Below are positions 10,417-21,966 of a stretch of DNA of 64,000 nucleotides, in pieces. The DNA comes from Costus lasius. Its lineage: Eukaryota; Streptophyta; Magnoliopsida; Zingiberales; Costaceae. Numbering within the stretch: position 1 is the stretch's first letter; each line of letters starts with the position of its first letter. The stretch covers positions 44,358,596 through 44,422,595 of the forward strand of contig CM050454.1 in the NCBI GenBank assembly GCA_027563935.2. Direction: 5' to 3'. Position numbers and translations under genes: made by a program. The notes beneath the pieces are model-generated. The model saw nothing but the letters and a program-made list of their open reading frames with translations. It was not told the origin of the DNA and did not search any database.

Positions 10417-12177
10417 CTATGACTCCCTTTTGTTGGTTGAAGCTCTAAGTTCTCTAGGCATGGATGGTTTTAGTTTGATCTTCTGACCTGAGTGGCTGAA
10501 GACATAAGTGTTAGTCCGGGCATAGTGGACTACATTCATGTCATATAGCCAGGGTCTGCCTAGTAGGACTTGTGCAACATCCATAGTGATGATGTCACAC
10601 CAGATTTGTCCTTCATAGCTACCAAACTGTAATGGCACAAGACTCCTATGGGTTACAGGCACATTTGTTTGATTGACCCAGGAGATATTGTAAGGTATAG
10701 GGTGAACCTCTACCTTAAGTTTGAACTTGGCTGGCAGCAGAGTGGGAGACTGCGTTGAGGCTACTACCCCCATCTATCACTACTTTGCACATGTTTCCAT
10801 TGCATTTCATGTAAGTATGGAAGATACTAGTTCTTCGCCAGTCATCAGTGGGTGAGGGTTGGATCAAGTTACACCTAATGACTCCTAAGGTGTTTTGGGC
10901 TGATTCTTCATTACTATCATACTCTAGTTCTTCAAAGACTTGACATTCAGAATCAGGGTCATTAAGGTCTTCAAGGCTAGGGGTTTGGGTTTCTTCTCCT
11001 AGGTACAAAACCTTTTTAGGGCAGTCTTTCATAAAATGTCCAGGTTGCCTACAAGCATGACATGTGACCCTTGATAGTTCTTGATAGCTAGAGGGCTTGG
11101 GTTTGGGAATGCTAGAGCTAGAGGGATTGGTGGGTTTAGGACTTGGGTTAGGGGTACTAACTTCTTTCCTAAAGGCATTCTTAATTTCTTGTTCTATTTC
11201 CTTAGCTCTAAGGTGGGCAACCTCTATGGAGTCTATTTGGTAGTAGGTAAGGCCTTTCCTAATTTCAGATCTGAGGCCATTCTTATACCTACTAAGGGAG
11301 AATTGGGGTTCTTCCCTTATGTTACCTCTAAGGAGCAACTCCTCAAAACTGGCAGTGTATTGGTCTACAGTCATGGCTCCTTGGGTTAGGCTGCTAGCTT
11401 GGTCATACAACTTGTTTTGAAAGTATGAGGGAACATACTTCATTTTGAGCTGTTGACGCATCTCTATCCAGTTGTCTATGGGAGGTCGGTTGGATCTCTC
11501 TAGGTTGTTTTCTATGTTGGTCCAGTACAACCTAGCATTCCCTTCTAGGAGACATTTGGCAAACCGAACTTTGCTATGGTCGGGTATCATGCTCCATTCA
11601 AAGTACTGTTCAAGCTTGGTTGACCAATCTAGGAAGTCACGGGGATCTAAGGACCCATTGAAGGTTGGGGGATTGAGTTTGATGGCGCGGTGCACATCAT
11701 CCTCCCTAAATCTGGGTTGAGGTGGAGTTGGAGCTGGGTGTCCATTCCACATAGGTGGTGATGGGTTCCTACATGGTTTGGATTGGGATATCCAGTCCAC
11801 ATAGGGGGTGGTTGGGTTCCTACATGGTTTGGGGTTTGATGCCCATTCCACATAGGTGGGGGTTGAGTTCCTACATGGGTTGGAACTTGTTGTCCATTCC
11901 ACATAGGGGGTGGTTGAGTCCCAGTATGGTTTGGATTTTGAGGCCCATTCCATACAGGTGGTTGTTGAGTTTCCACATGAATTGGACTAGGAGGTGGTTC
12001 ACTAGGAGCATGGTTAGAAGACCTTTCTCTAAAGTCATGGAACTCAGTGGTAAGTTGGGTAAGACCTCGGGTAAGGGCTCCTATTTGCTCAGTCAAGAAG
12101 TCAAATTTCTCATTCAAAGAAGTATTATCCATTGTGAGTTCTTGTTCTTGTTGTTGAGTTTTAGACCGAGTTTGCAT
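10417..12177 (-). pseudogene. gag: gypsy gag and protease remnant, frameshifted
   Basis: The likely start is the ATG at 12177 (Met-Gln-Thr-Arg-Ser-Lys). The N-terminal part has a predicted helical stretch and then 17-residue Pro-rich repeats ending in Met-Trp-Asn-Gly. A one-base loss inside the last repeat, near 11755, shifts the frame. The second frame (to 10715) carries the retrotransposon gag domain and a CCHC knuckle (Cys-His-Ala-Cys...His...Cys, about 11060-11020). It then reaches a protease active site reading Asp-Gly-Gly-Ser, where the second position is normally Ser or Thr. Another frame change leads into 10773-10417 with the protease Leu-Leu-Gly-Arg-Pro-Trp motif. It is not translatable as one protein. 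Confidence 0.8.
11740..11975 (-). repeat. 51-bp tandem repeats within gag
   Basis: About four to five degenerate 51-bp units each encode a 17-residue Pro-rich block (Gly-Thr-Gln-Pro-Pro-Pro-Met-Trp-Asn-Gly core). On the plus strand each unit shows CCATTCCACATAGG followed by GGTTGAGTTCC-like sequence. A frameshift sits in the unit nearest 11755. Confidence 0.7.
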
Positions 12178-12323
12178 GGGTGTTTTTGAAAGAATATAAG
12201 TTTTTGAAAATAGGGCGTAGTCTGTTATGGATCCAAATTCTTTCAAACAACCTAATTCCAAAGATCGCCTAGGAGTTAGAAAATAAAGTTTTGAGGCTTT
12301 AAAAATCTAAACTAGGAGCCTAT

Positions 12324-12335
12324 GCTCTGATACCA
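12324..12335 (-). promoter_or_regulatory. Primer-binding site, tRNA-iMet type
   Basis: TGGTATCAGAGC on the minus strand lies two bases inside the 5' LTR end. It is complementary to the 3' end of plant initiator-methionine tRNA, which primes minus-strand DNA synthesis. It fixes the LTR boundary at 12338 and the element's orientation. Confidence 0.9.
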
Positions 12336-12337
12336 AC

Positions 12338-13986
12338 TGATGTAGGGCGGGGTCTATAACACTCAAACAACGATTTTCAAAATCCGTTTTGATAGATAAG
12401 TAGATAATAAGGGAAAACCGGATTTAAACTAACGAGATTTTGAGAAGCTAATTTTTTTGTATTTTATAATAGTAAAGGAAAAACCCGGGATTACAACTAC
12501 TAAAAGCAGTAAATGCTGAAATTAAACTTACAGAGCGACCCTTGAGAATTGAAGGATCGTATCACCCCGTTCTTCACCGGTCCAACTCTGATGGAAGGTG
12601 TAGAAATGGTTGAGCATTACACACAAACACAGAAAGGGATCCGAACAAGTCTCGGATTCATATTACACACTTAATTCAAGGGGGAGGCTAGTCCTCGCAA
12701 GTTCCCTTGCTAATATGAAACCTAACTAGAAGAGGGGGGAAAAGAGAAGAGGAGATGCGCCACCAATTTGCTTGTCCTCCTTGCGCCAACTACAAAATTA
12801 AAGAGTAGTGTAGATGCTATTCGGATGACAAGAGGAAACAAAGCAAAGAAAAAAGGGAGAAACTTAGCTTGCTTGGTTTGAAGATCCCTCCTTCTTGTTC
12901 CTTGCGCATCATGTCCTCTTGGAGAGTTCTTGGCCTCAAGATGGAGGTTATGAGATGAAGAGCTTTCGGCTAGAAGATGCAAGGGAGGAGTCCTCTTAGA
13001 ATTTTGGTGGAGAAGATGGAAGAAGAAGGGTTCGGCCCTTAGAAGAACACTACTACTACTATGGCGACACTAATGTTTACCTAGGAAACTAGTAGACAAT
13101 TCTCATTTCATCCAAAGCTACGAAAATACATGAGGAAGGCTACATTTATAGGCAAGGTAGAGGGTGGGCAAGGTGGTCATTTGCCCCTTAGGCGCCACTT
13201 ACAAAATTGGAGAGAAAATTCAGCATTTAATTCAAGGTGTAAATGCAATTAAGAGTGTGGATTCTTTCCTTCTTTGGTGAAGCTTCTTTGGAAGTTATTT
13301 GAAATTTGAATGGCTCATTGTGTTGGCGAGATGACCTCTTTCCTTGCTTGTTGTGGGCGCATAAATGAGGAATTCGAAATTTGAATTCCTTCCTTGAGAA
13401 AGTTAGGCGGCAAGACATTGATAGAATCTTTCATTAAAGGCTCCCCTTTGATTGTGGATCTAGATTGGGGCTGATTTCGAATTCTTCCTTTGATTGGCTG
13501 ATGTGTTGGCGCATATCCATGGTTGGGTGGTTGAGGTGGCTGATTGGGAGAGGCGTCCAACTAATGTGGAAGTTGAGTTGGCAAGTGAGTTCATCTTTGA
13601 ACTTGGAGTTGAAGGAGTTGAAGCATTCTTTCCTTCCTTGAGCTGAACTTGTTGAGTGGAGTTTGAGCTGCCCTTGGAGTGGAGATTGAGCTGACCTTTA
13701 GCTTGAATGACCTACCAAAAATATAACCAATGCAAGGATTCACTATCCTACCATGATGCAAAGTACATAAGAACTACATGCATTACAATGCACAACCTAC
13801 TACAATTGAACTTGCCATAATTGACTATATGATGCATGGCTTTATTTGAAAGCTTAAACTAACCTAAATGCCATGAAATGCAATGCAAAACAATAGAAAG
13901 CAAGTGAGCTCTAGGTGAGCCCATGTTGAGGAGGTTTCCTCCGAGCCCAAGCATGTCTCTTTAAAGCAGGGCTGCTGCCTCCATCA
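12338..13986 (-). repeat. 5' LTR of the deleted CRM-type element
   Basis: This 1649-bp LTR begins TGATGGAGG at 13986 in element sense and ends CCTACATCA at 12338. It is nearly identical to 8017-9665, with changes seen for example at 12758, 13340, 13554, 13678, 13713 and 13840. It lacks the SINE-like insert. A copy of the coding-tail sequence is present at its start because the frame overlaps the 3' LTR. Confidence 0.92.
13143..13150 (-). promoter_or_regulatory. Putative LTR TATA box
   Basis: TATAAATG on the minus strand, in the context CCTATAAATGTA, sits at the same relative place as the CTATAAAT of the LTR at 2802-4407. It would drive minus-strand transcription of the element. Confidence 0.5.
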
Positions 13987-13991
13987 CTCAT

Positions 13992-14693
13992 GGGTTCGGC
14001 CAATGCCATAGGTCTTTCTCCATAGAAGATGCGCCACCATGCAAGGAGCCAAGATGGCTAGCTCTCAAACCCAAGGGTTCGGCCATGCCATCTTGTGCCA
14101 CTCCTCCATGCGTCATCAAGCATGCCAGGGTTCCATGTGTTTGCGCCCTAATCTTCTTCTTCTTGTTACAAAAATAAAAGAAAAGAAAAGCGGCACACAG
14201 GCCTCACAAAGATACATCACAGGCATGCAAAGAGGCTTGACTCATGATCACAACATTATGCACAAGCAAGGTATCTACACATGCAGTTCTACATGCTCAT
14301 GAAAAATATAAAATCTGAAATTTTACTTTTTCATAAAACCAGTCTCTTTTCCACATCTTCTTATCACAAATCTTTTGGTTATTTGCGATTAAACTTTCAT
14401 GATGATTTCAAAGATCATTTCGGCTGGCAATTTTTTCAGATCAAGAGACCCGGCCAGTCTGAAGACACAATGCCCATCCTACTTGACAAAACCACGTGCG
14501 CCTTTGATCCTTTAATCATGCAAGAAAAGTAACCCAAAATCCAGAAGAGATTGAAAAGATGATAGAAACAAGAAACCCTAATTTTTCCTATTTAGAAAAA
14601 TCGTTTGCCATGTTATCATGCAATTTGCGAAAATTGAGATATGGCATGTGAGCATGGAAAAGCATGAAAATACATCGTTCGAGTCTTGCAAGT
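13992..14693 (-). other. Copia A untranslated leader, part nearest the 5' LTR
   Basis: No gene. It aligns with the copia C leader from the primer-binding site to about 48410, for example the shared GGCATTGGCCGAACC. The leader continues at 7679 on the other side of the inserted CRM-type element. Confidence 0.7.
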
Positions 14694-14706
14694 CCCTCTG
14701 ATACCA
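14694..14706 (-). promoter_or_regulatory. Copia A primer-binding site
   Basis: TGGTATCAGAGGG on the minus strand follows the LTR end CCCAACA directly. It is of tRNA-iMet type, with a G for the usual C at the 3' edge. Confidence 0.82.
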
Positions 14707-15224
14707 CTGTTGGGAAACCCAAGGGATATTTTATAATTTTCAGAGATAGAAATTATACAAAACATTGCACATCGGAAGCAATATCCCCAAAATGAGCCGG
14801 CCCCAAAAACCCAGTGAAGATCGCAAGCGAGGGAGTCGACACAATGAGATAGAAAGTACCTTGAGCAAGGTGAGGCTGATGTCATAGTAGGCGCCCAAGC
14901 ATGCGCCCTCTGCAGTCTCACACACACGGATCACCTCGAGTCCTCTTCTTCCACGCCCGGTGCTAGCCTCGGGAAGAAGATCCAAGCCTTGTGCTTATTC
15001 CTCAAGCCTTGCGCCACCTCCAAGGTATATGCTCCAAGAGGAAGATGAGGAGAAGGAAGTCACCAAGCAACACCAAGTTCCTCACGCCAAGAGGAAAGGA
15101 AGATGAAGTGTTCTCGGCTAGGGTTGGATGGAAGAGAAGTGCACCACTACCTCTTGCTCTCGCCTCTCTCTTGTGATCACGCCTTCAAGATTAATTGTAT
15201 GTGAAGAGGGAGCGTCTAGGGCCT

Positions 15225-15233
15225 CTTATATAG
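15225..15233 (-). promoter_or_regulatory. Putative TATA box of copia A
   Basis: CTATATAAG on the minus strand sits in CCTCTTGCTCTATATAAG. The same place in the copia C LTR reads CCTCTTGCCCTATAAATA (47137-47153). Conservation of position supports a promoter, with RNA starting some 500 nt before the LTR end. Confidence 0.6.
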
Positions 15234-15302
15234 AGCAAGAGGCGGTCTAATGTGTGGCCACAATTCAAATCAAGTGGGCGGCTAGGAGAGGATGTAGGAG
15301 AA

Positions 15303-15480
15303 TTAATCAAGTTAATCAAGTCCTAATCCAATTAGGACTCTAATTGATTCAAACAATTAAATCCTAATCCAATTAGGATTCTAATTATTTAAACAATTAA
15401 ATCCTAATCTAATTAGGATTCTAATTAATTAGTTAAATAATTAGTCCTAATCCAATTAGGACTCTAATTAATTAATTAAT
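15303..15480 (-). repeat. Tandem TCCTAAT/ATTAGGA palindromes
   Basis: Four copies of TCCTAATCcAATTAGGA-like sequence (7-bp inverted arms around a 3-base centre) recur about every 45-50 bp in AT-rich DNA of the copia A LTR, followed by an ATTAATTAATTAATTAA run. The aligned region of copia C does not have them. Confidence 0.75.
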
Positions 15481-16114
15481 TAACCCATATGATTAATTTC
15501 AAACCATAGGCGTTAACTCTAGTCTAACCAGGGTTAAGCACACGCCTACTTTCTCCTTCTCCTTAAGCCTAGTAAGCCCAACTTTACAATAGGCCTAGCC
15601 CAAGGTCCATTATGCATGTTAACCAAGCCCTTGGATCCAATCCAATTTAACCCAAGGTCAAATTGGGCTAACTATGGTTAATATGCCGTAACTGGAAGTT
15701 GGCTCCAATAAATTTCTTACATCTCATCAGGCCCATTGGCACTGATGAAATCTCCAAAATAGATCCAAGCTATCCAATAACTCGATCATAAGGCTTCCCG
15801 ATCATTACGAGAACTCGAGTATTAAGGTGTGCGACCCTGTAGGTTCCTCTGACGTTGGCAGTGCTGACCCATGGTCACCACAAGCAGTGAGTGGCACCTA
15901 GCAGTGCATCGCTACTACCCAAGTCATCGGAATGGATATCGACATTGACATCCCCATCATCGCAATCAGGTACAGATGCATTACAGTCTCTTTGCCGAAC
16001 TGATATCCGATTGGCCAAGTGTGTCACCACTTGTTTTTATCCAATCTCATGGCTATGACTAAATTAGGTCTCACCTGGGCATGGCCATACACTTTCAGTC
16101 ATAGAACCATAAAG

Positions 16115-17794
16115 TGTTGGGGTATGCCCTTAAGGCTAATGTTTGAGGCCTTGGGTTGTTATCAGTATCATGTATAAACTCTATGTTTATAAAGGCAATG
16201 GTTGTTATTCAGGTTGTTACATCATCTGCTGCAATATGTATACTTCTGAATAATGTCTCAATGCTGTTCAGCTAGGCTGACATGCAGTTTTGTCCTTAGT
16301 CGAGATATCTTGGTGAACATGAGACAACCTTGATATGATTGAGACTAATATGTGTTCTAATCTTATAGGATGCTTCGAGCATGGAATAAGATGTAGACTC
16401 ATGGGTACATTGGATGTACTGGACAGACCCTACTTAGGATATTCGATTGCTTGTCACAATGTGAATAATCCTTATATGCTAACAAGTGGCATATTTCCTC
16501 TGACTTGAGATCACTTGTGTTTCTAAATGATGATTGGCATTGTTTTGAGGTAGTTCAATATCATTTGAAACATAATGGTTATAGACTATCTTGGATAATG
16601 AGCATGAGTCATGTTAGGGCACTAGTGATAGATATAGGATTGTCGTCTCCTTGATTGGAGTGTGATGTTCTATAGGGCCCCCCTGGATGAGATGATTGAG
16701 AAAGTGTATGGCCATACCCAGATGACTATGTTCATCTGATCTAATCATTCTCATCATATTGGAATTACAGGCTTGACACGCTTGTCCAATAAGAACATCC
16801 AGTGGCAAAGGAAACACATATGTCAAGTGACTTGGCTTCACACTTGTGCTGTGGTTTGGGTGTAGTCTTGGAAGACTCTTTCCTTTATATCGGGAGACAG
16901 TGATGTGTTGCTAGATACCCCTCTCTGTTCGTGATAACGTAAGTTATCGTTACCGACATTTAAAGGAAACCCTTAGGGTCGCACAATTTGATGATATGGC
17001 TTACTTGAGTCAGATCGTGTGGACTGAATTGTTTTGGTTCAGTTTAATGGGATTTAAACTCTGATTGTAAGTGAGATCTGGTCTGATCATGTTTGATTGA
17101 TTAGGGCTTGAGATCGGTAAGCTTCGATCGAGAGAATTGATGCTAGATCGATGAGATCAAGAGCATCAAGAGATGAATGGTTAGATCTTGAACCTTTTGG
17201 TTTTATATGATCTAGACCAAGGCTTGGCTTAATTTGGTCTTTGAACCAAATGTAATTGAACCGGCTCATCATAGTGAGCGCATGGTTCAATGGGAGAGGA
17301 AAATGCGATGGTTCAATCGGAGTGAACGCATCACACGTTGAGGGCTTACTATTTTTGGAAGTCATGCTTTCCAAATTAGTTAACGCCTCTACATTCATGG
17401 GTGTGGTGCTATTCTTCTCTCACGCCTCTTCCTCTCGACGCCTCTCTCTCGTGTGGTGAGTCTTCACGCCAAGGAGGATATCCGGTTAGCCAAGGAAAGA
17501 CATCTCTTCTCTTCCACACAAAAAGGACACCTTGGAGCCTTGCTAGCACAAGGATCGACAAGGAGTAGGCGATCAATCATCTTGTGTGCGTCACCTTTGG
17601 AGGAGAGCCGCTCGCCCTCTTCTTCCAAGTCGCCATCCAAGCAATGGCAATGGTATGATCCCTTCCTGATCTATACATGTTATTAAAGTTGATCTATGTT
17701 CATACATGTGATCCTAGGAAACCCTAGATTCCGCCCATGCCAATTTTTATATGCGCATGCTTTAGGGTTTCGCCCCCTCTTGAGGGAACTTCCA
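16115..17794 (+). repeat. Solo LTR of copia family B
   Basis: A single LTR starting TGTTGGGGTATGCCC and ending in CCA is flanked by the TSD taaag (16110-16114 and 17795-17799). No primer-binding site or coding sequence accompanies it, so it is the product of LTR-LTR recombination. Its first half matches the LTRs of alpha and beta, but its second half (about 17280-17794) is largely different from both, marking a third LTR subtype. Confidence 0.9.
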
Positions 17795-17930
17795 TAAAGG
17801 AGCTCCATGGATATCATGCTTCCCTTAGGAAGGGGCAAATCCTATGTCTGTTCATTGACCTTCTCATATGGGTCGTGATATGCCCAATGACAACCGTTAT
17901 TACCTCCCAACTATGGCAAGGCGTTGACAT

Positions 17931-19057
17931 TGTCCGCAAGTGCACAGAAATGTCGCAGTAATATAAAAGATATCGTCTTCCATAGGGAACAAGGTGAGTA
18001 CTAGAAAATCTAATTCTTGGAATCTAAGCTAATCAAATCGTGGTTTTTTAGAGCTTGAAAACTAAAATTAAGCCGGACAGTAAACAAGAAATCAAACAAC
18101 TGCGACAGGGAAAGTATATGAGAGAGAATATCAGGGCAAAGGTTTCCACCACTCTGACGATTTCACTTGCGCTAGAAATAAATGTTAATTACTTAGATTT
18201 ACAGATATGCATAAGGAATCTACCCTATGGTACAAGGTGCCCTCTTTCGAGTGTACACCTCGGTATTTGCCTAGAACGTCTCCTACTTTCGCGGTGGACT
18301 GTTTTAGACAAACCCACTAGGTTCCGTGGTAGATTATGAACCCTCGAGCAAAGAACACACACTTTCGCGTCGCATCTTCACGAGATTCACATAGAGGTTT
18401 GGTCGTTACGGTCGAACTTTCGTTATGGACGGTAACAACTATGACATGACGATACTTGGCCAAAGTAAAGATCAAGAAATAAATACATCTAGTGAAATAT
18501 GCTCATAATATGATCTAAATAACAAGATTAAAACAAGAGTTGCAAACAAAAATTGTCAGAGGGCTTCAACCTAGCCCCGATACAAGGTTTACACTACAAC
18601 CATCATTGAATCGCTAAAAATCCTCTCTGTAAACATAGGAAAATTATAGGAAAAGGTTTCTAGGAGGGAGGAGAAGATAAACCGAATGAAATAACCCAGG
18701 ATTGCCAGGTTCCGATGATCAGTTCTTCAAAAATCCGCTCGAAGTTGCCGAATCACCGTGTTCTTCCGCCCTAGCCACTTCGTTGCCTGATTGCCTCCTC
18801 TTTAGGTCACAAAATTTGGAGCTTTTATATCCTTTTTGTTCATCTTCGAGTTAGCTTTCCAAAAAGTCCTCACTTGCTAAATTTAGACTTGAATCGGGTT
18901 CAAAATCGAGGGAAAATCGAGAGGGTGTCGAGTTGATCCGTCCGCTTCACGGGTGAACCCCGCAGGGTTCACCAGGTGGTGAAGTGCTAGGAGCTGTTTT
19001 GTTGTGAAATAATCACATGTGAACCCCGTGGGGTTCACCTACTGGTGAAAGCCTCTG
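17931..19057 (-). repeat. Athila 3' LTR, distal part
   Basis: The LTR end reads TGTCCGCAAG on the plus strand at 17931, that is ...CTTGCGGACA in element sense. The LTR continues at 37315-37752 beyond copia beta; together the parts are about 1.56 kb. The left boundary is set by loss of alignment to the copia C LTR. No gene; small open frames here are chance. Confidence 0.7.
18952..19040. repeat. GGTGAACCC palindromes, copies 1 and 2
   Basis: GGTGAACCCcgcaGGGTTCACC occupies 18952-18973 and the 20-bp perfect palindrome GTGAACCCCGTGGGGTTCAC occupies 19021-19040. Each is followed within 11 bases by another GGTGAA. Two more copies lie at 37353-37374 and 37419-37440 and a fifth at 39024-39045. Confidence 0.85.
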
Positions 19058-20250
19058 TTGGGGTATGCCCTTAAGGCTAATGTTTGAGGCCTTGGGATTG
19101 TATAAGTATCATGTAATAAACTCTTGAGTTTATAAAGGCATGGTTATTATTCAGGTTGTTACCTTGTCTGCTGTAATAAGTGTACTACTGAATAATGTCT
19201 CAAAGCTGTTCAGCTAGGCTGACATGCATATGTCCTTAGTCGAGATATCTTGGTGAACTTGAGACAGCCTTGATATGATTGAGACTAATATGTGTTCTAA
19301 TCTTATAGGATGCTTCGAGCATGGAATAAGATGTAGACTCATGGGTACATTGGATGTACTGGACAGACCCTACTAGGATATTCAGTTGGTTTGTCACAAT
19401 GTGAATATTCCTTGTAAGCACCAAGTGGCACATGTCCTTTGACTTGAGATCACTTGTGTTTCTAAATGATGAATGTCATTATTTTGAGGTATTTCAATAT
19501 CATTTGAAATATAATGATTATAGACTATCTTGGATAATGATCATGAGTCAGGTTAGGACACTAGTGATAGATATAGAATTGCCGTCTCCTTGTTTAAGGA
19601 GTGTGATGTTCTAAAGGGCCCCCCTAGATGAGATGATTGAGATAGTGTATGGCCATACCCAGGTGACTATGTTCATCTGATCTAATCATGCTCATCATAT
19701 TGGAGTTACAAGCTTGACAGGCTTGTCCAATAAGAACATCCAGTGGCAAAGGGACACATGTATGCCTTGTGAAGAAGATTCACACTTGTGCTGTGATTTG
19801 GGAGTAGTCTTGGAAGACTCTTTCCTTTATATCGGGAGACAGTGATGTGTTGCTAGATACCCCTCACTGATCGTGATAACGTGAGTTATCGTTACCCGAC
19901 ATTTAAAGGAAACCCTCAGGGTCGCACAATTTGATGATATGGCTTACTTGAGTCAGATCGTGTGGACTGAATTGTTTGGGTTCAGTTTAAAGGGATTTAA
20001 TCTCTGATTGTAAGTGAGATCTGGTCTGATCATGTTTGATTGATTAGGGCTTGAGATCGGTAAGCTTCGATCGAGAGAGATAATGCTAGATCGGTGAGAT
20101 CAGGAGCGTCAAGAAATGAACGGTTGGATCTTGAACCTTTAGGGTTTATTGTGATCTAGACCATATGGCTTGGGTTAATTGGTCTTGGACCAAACCGACA
20201 TTGAACCGGCTCATGGATGAGCGCATGGTTCATGGGAGGTGAGTTAAGGG
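19058..20250 (+). repeat. Copia beta 5' LTR, first part
   Basis: This matches 35578 to about 36768 in the 3' LTR, with three single-base length differences (in TTGGTTTG, AAAGGGAC and TTACCCGAC). It ends with gttaaggg, the last five bases being the TSD of copia alpha; the LTR resumes at 29351. Confidence 0.92.
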
Positions 20251-21952
20251 TGTTGGGGTATGCCCTTAAGGCTAATGTTTGAGGCCTATGGGAATGTATT
20301 TGTATCATGTAATAAACTGTTATGTTTATAAAGGCATGGTTGTTATTCAGTTAGCTACATTGTCTGCTGCAATATATGTTCTTCTGAATAATGTCTCAAA
20401 GCTGTTCAGCTCGGCTGACATGCTATTATGTCCTTAGTCGATATATCTTGGTGAACATGAGACAGCCTTGATATTGTTAAGACTAATATGTGTTCTAATC
20501 TTATAGGATGCTTCGAGCATGGAATAAGATGTAGACTCATGGGTACATTGGATGTACTGGACAGACCCTACTAGGATGTTCAATTGTTTGTCACAATGTG
20601 AATATTCCTTGAATGTGACAAGTGGCACATTTCCTCTGACTTGAGATCACTTGTGTTATCTAAATGATGATTGCCATTGTTTTGAGGTAGTTCAATATCA
20701 TTTGAAACATAATGATTATAGACTATCTTGGATGGTGAGCTTGAATCAGGTTAGGGCACTAGTGATAGACATAGGATTGCCGTCTCCTTGTTTAAGGAGT
20801 GTGATGTTCTAAAGGGGCCCCCTGGATGAGATGATTGAGAAAAGTGTATGGCCATACCCAGGTGACTATGTTCATCTGTTCTGATCATGCTCATCATATT
20901 GGAGTTACGAGCTTGACAGGCTTGTCCAATAAGAACATCCAGTGGCAAAGGAAATATGTATGCTTTGTGAAATGATTCACACTTGTGCTGTGGTTTGGGT
21001 GTAGTCTTGGAAGACTCTTTCCTTTATATCGGGAGACAGTGATGTGTTGCTAGATACCCCTCACTGATCGTGATAATGTGAATTATCGTTACCGACATTT
21101 AAAGGAAACCCTCAGGGTCGCACAATTTGATGATATGGCTTACTTAAGTCAGGTCGTGTGGACTGAATTGTTCGGGTTCAGTTTAAAGGGATTTAATCTC
21201 TGATTGTGAGTGAGATCTGGTCTGATCATGTTTGATTGATTAGGGCTTGAGATCGGTAAGCTTCGATCGGGAGAATAGATGCCAGATCGGTCAGATCAAG
21301 AGCATCGAAGAGATTGACGGTTAGATCTGAAGCCTTAGGGTTTAAGTAAGATCTAGACCATATTGCTTGGGTTAATTGGTCTTGGACCAAACCGATGTGA
21401 ACTGGCTCATTGGTTGAGCGCATGGTTCAAGTGATGTGGCATTTGCGATTGGGTAAACCCAAGAGCGCACGTTGAGAAGTGGATGCTATTTTTGGATAGC
21501 ACTTCTACTAATCGTGGCCATGACTCACGATTGCCACACTTCACGCCCCCCTTCTCTTTGTTCGTCGCCAACGCTTGGCTTAGACGAGACAACATCTCGG
21601 CTAGAGAAGAGAGGACGACAAGAGAGAAAAACTCACTCAAGCAAGGCGATCTCTTCTCCCTTCCATTCGACAAAGGCTTCTTGGAACCTTGCTAGCACAA
21701 GGAGCACCAAGGAAAGTAGGCGACACCAATTGTGTGCGTCACCTTAGGAGAAGGCTCGCTTGCGCCTTTCCTTCCAAGTTTTCATCCAACGCATATGGCT
21801 ATGGTATGAATTCAAGTTTACTTAAGTTGATCATATATCATGCAATAGATTCTTTCAAACCCTTAATTCCGCTGCAAAAGTTTTATGCGCCATATGTCTA
21901 GGGTTTTTGCTCCCCCTAGAAGGGGACCCCCTTAGGTTAAGGGGTACTTTCA
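20251..21952 (+). repeat. Copia alpha 5' LTR
   Basis: This 1702-bp LTR is identical by eye to 27648-29350 except for one T (CTGCTGC here, CTTGCTGC near 27760). The distal half differs strongly from that of beta but resembles the solo LTR at 40482-42182. Confidence 0.94.
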
Positions 21953-21953
21953 A

Positions 21954-21966
21954 TTGGTATCAAAGC
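21954..21966 (+). promoter_or_regulatory. Copia alpha primer-binding site (variant)
   Basis: TTGGTATCAAAGC directly follows the LTR. Compared with the tRNA-iMet complement in beta (TTGGTATCAGAGC) it has A for G at one position. The same variant occurs in copia C at 47664-47675. Confidence 0.85.

Larger units (their letters stand above)
7685..13986 (-). mobile_element. Internally deleted, non-autonomous CRM-type gypsy element
   Basis: Two LTRs flank a 2.67-kb interior and the element is bordered by the TSD ctcat (7680-7684 and 13987-13991). The interior holds only a broken gag, a protease remnant, a proline-rich linker and the chromodomain-like tail; RT, RNase H and integrase core are absent. 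Apart from the insert at 7694-8016 the LTRs are each 1649 bp and differ by about six substitutions and two single-base indels by my count, so insertion is recent. Because the protein set is incomplete, transposition must have relied on a relative. Confidence 0.9.
4408..17930 (-). mobile_element. Copia A: old Ty1/copia element (host of the left insertions)
   Basis: This minus-strand copia element belongs to the same family as copia C (45706 onward), which gives a reference for its layout. In element order it runs from a partial 5' LTR (17930 to 14708), primer-binding site (14706-14694) and leader (14693-13992 and 7679-6786) to gag and the first half of pol (6785-4408). A CRM-type element cuts pol at 4407, a deleted CRM-type element sits in the leader, a solo LTR sits in the LTR, and an Athila element cuts the LTR at about 17930. 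RT, RNase H and the 3' LTR lie left of the window. It is the oldest layer here. Confidence 0.85.
14708..17930 (-). repeat. Copia A 5' LTR, interrupted and truncated
   Basis: In element sense the LTR ends CCCAACA at 14708. It corresponds to the copia C LTR (45706-47662) from about 46140 to its end. A family-B solo LTR (16115-17794) splits it, and the Athila element cuts it near 17930, so its first ~430 bases lie beyond the Athila insertion, outside the window. It contains an AT-rich palindromic tract (15303-15480) that copia C lacks. Confidence 0.85.

Noticed and set aside
11755..12189. 144-codon plus-strand frame with repeated Met-Gly-Trp motifs
   Set aside because: It is the antisense shadow of the tandem repeats in the minus-strand gag.
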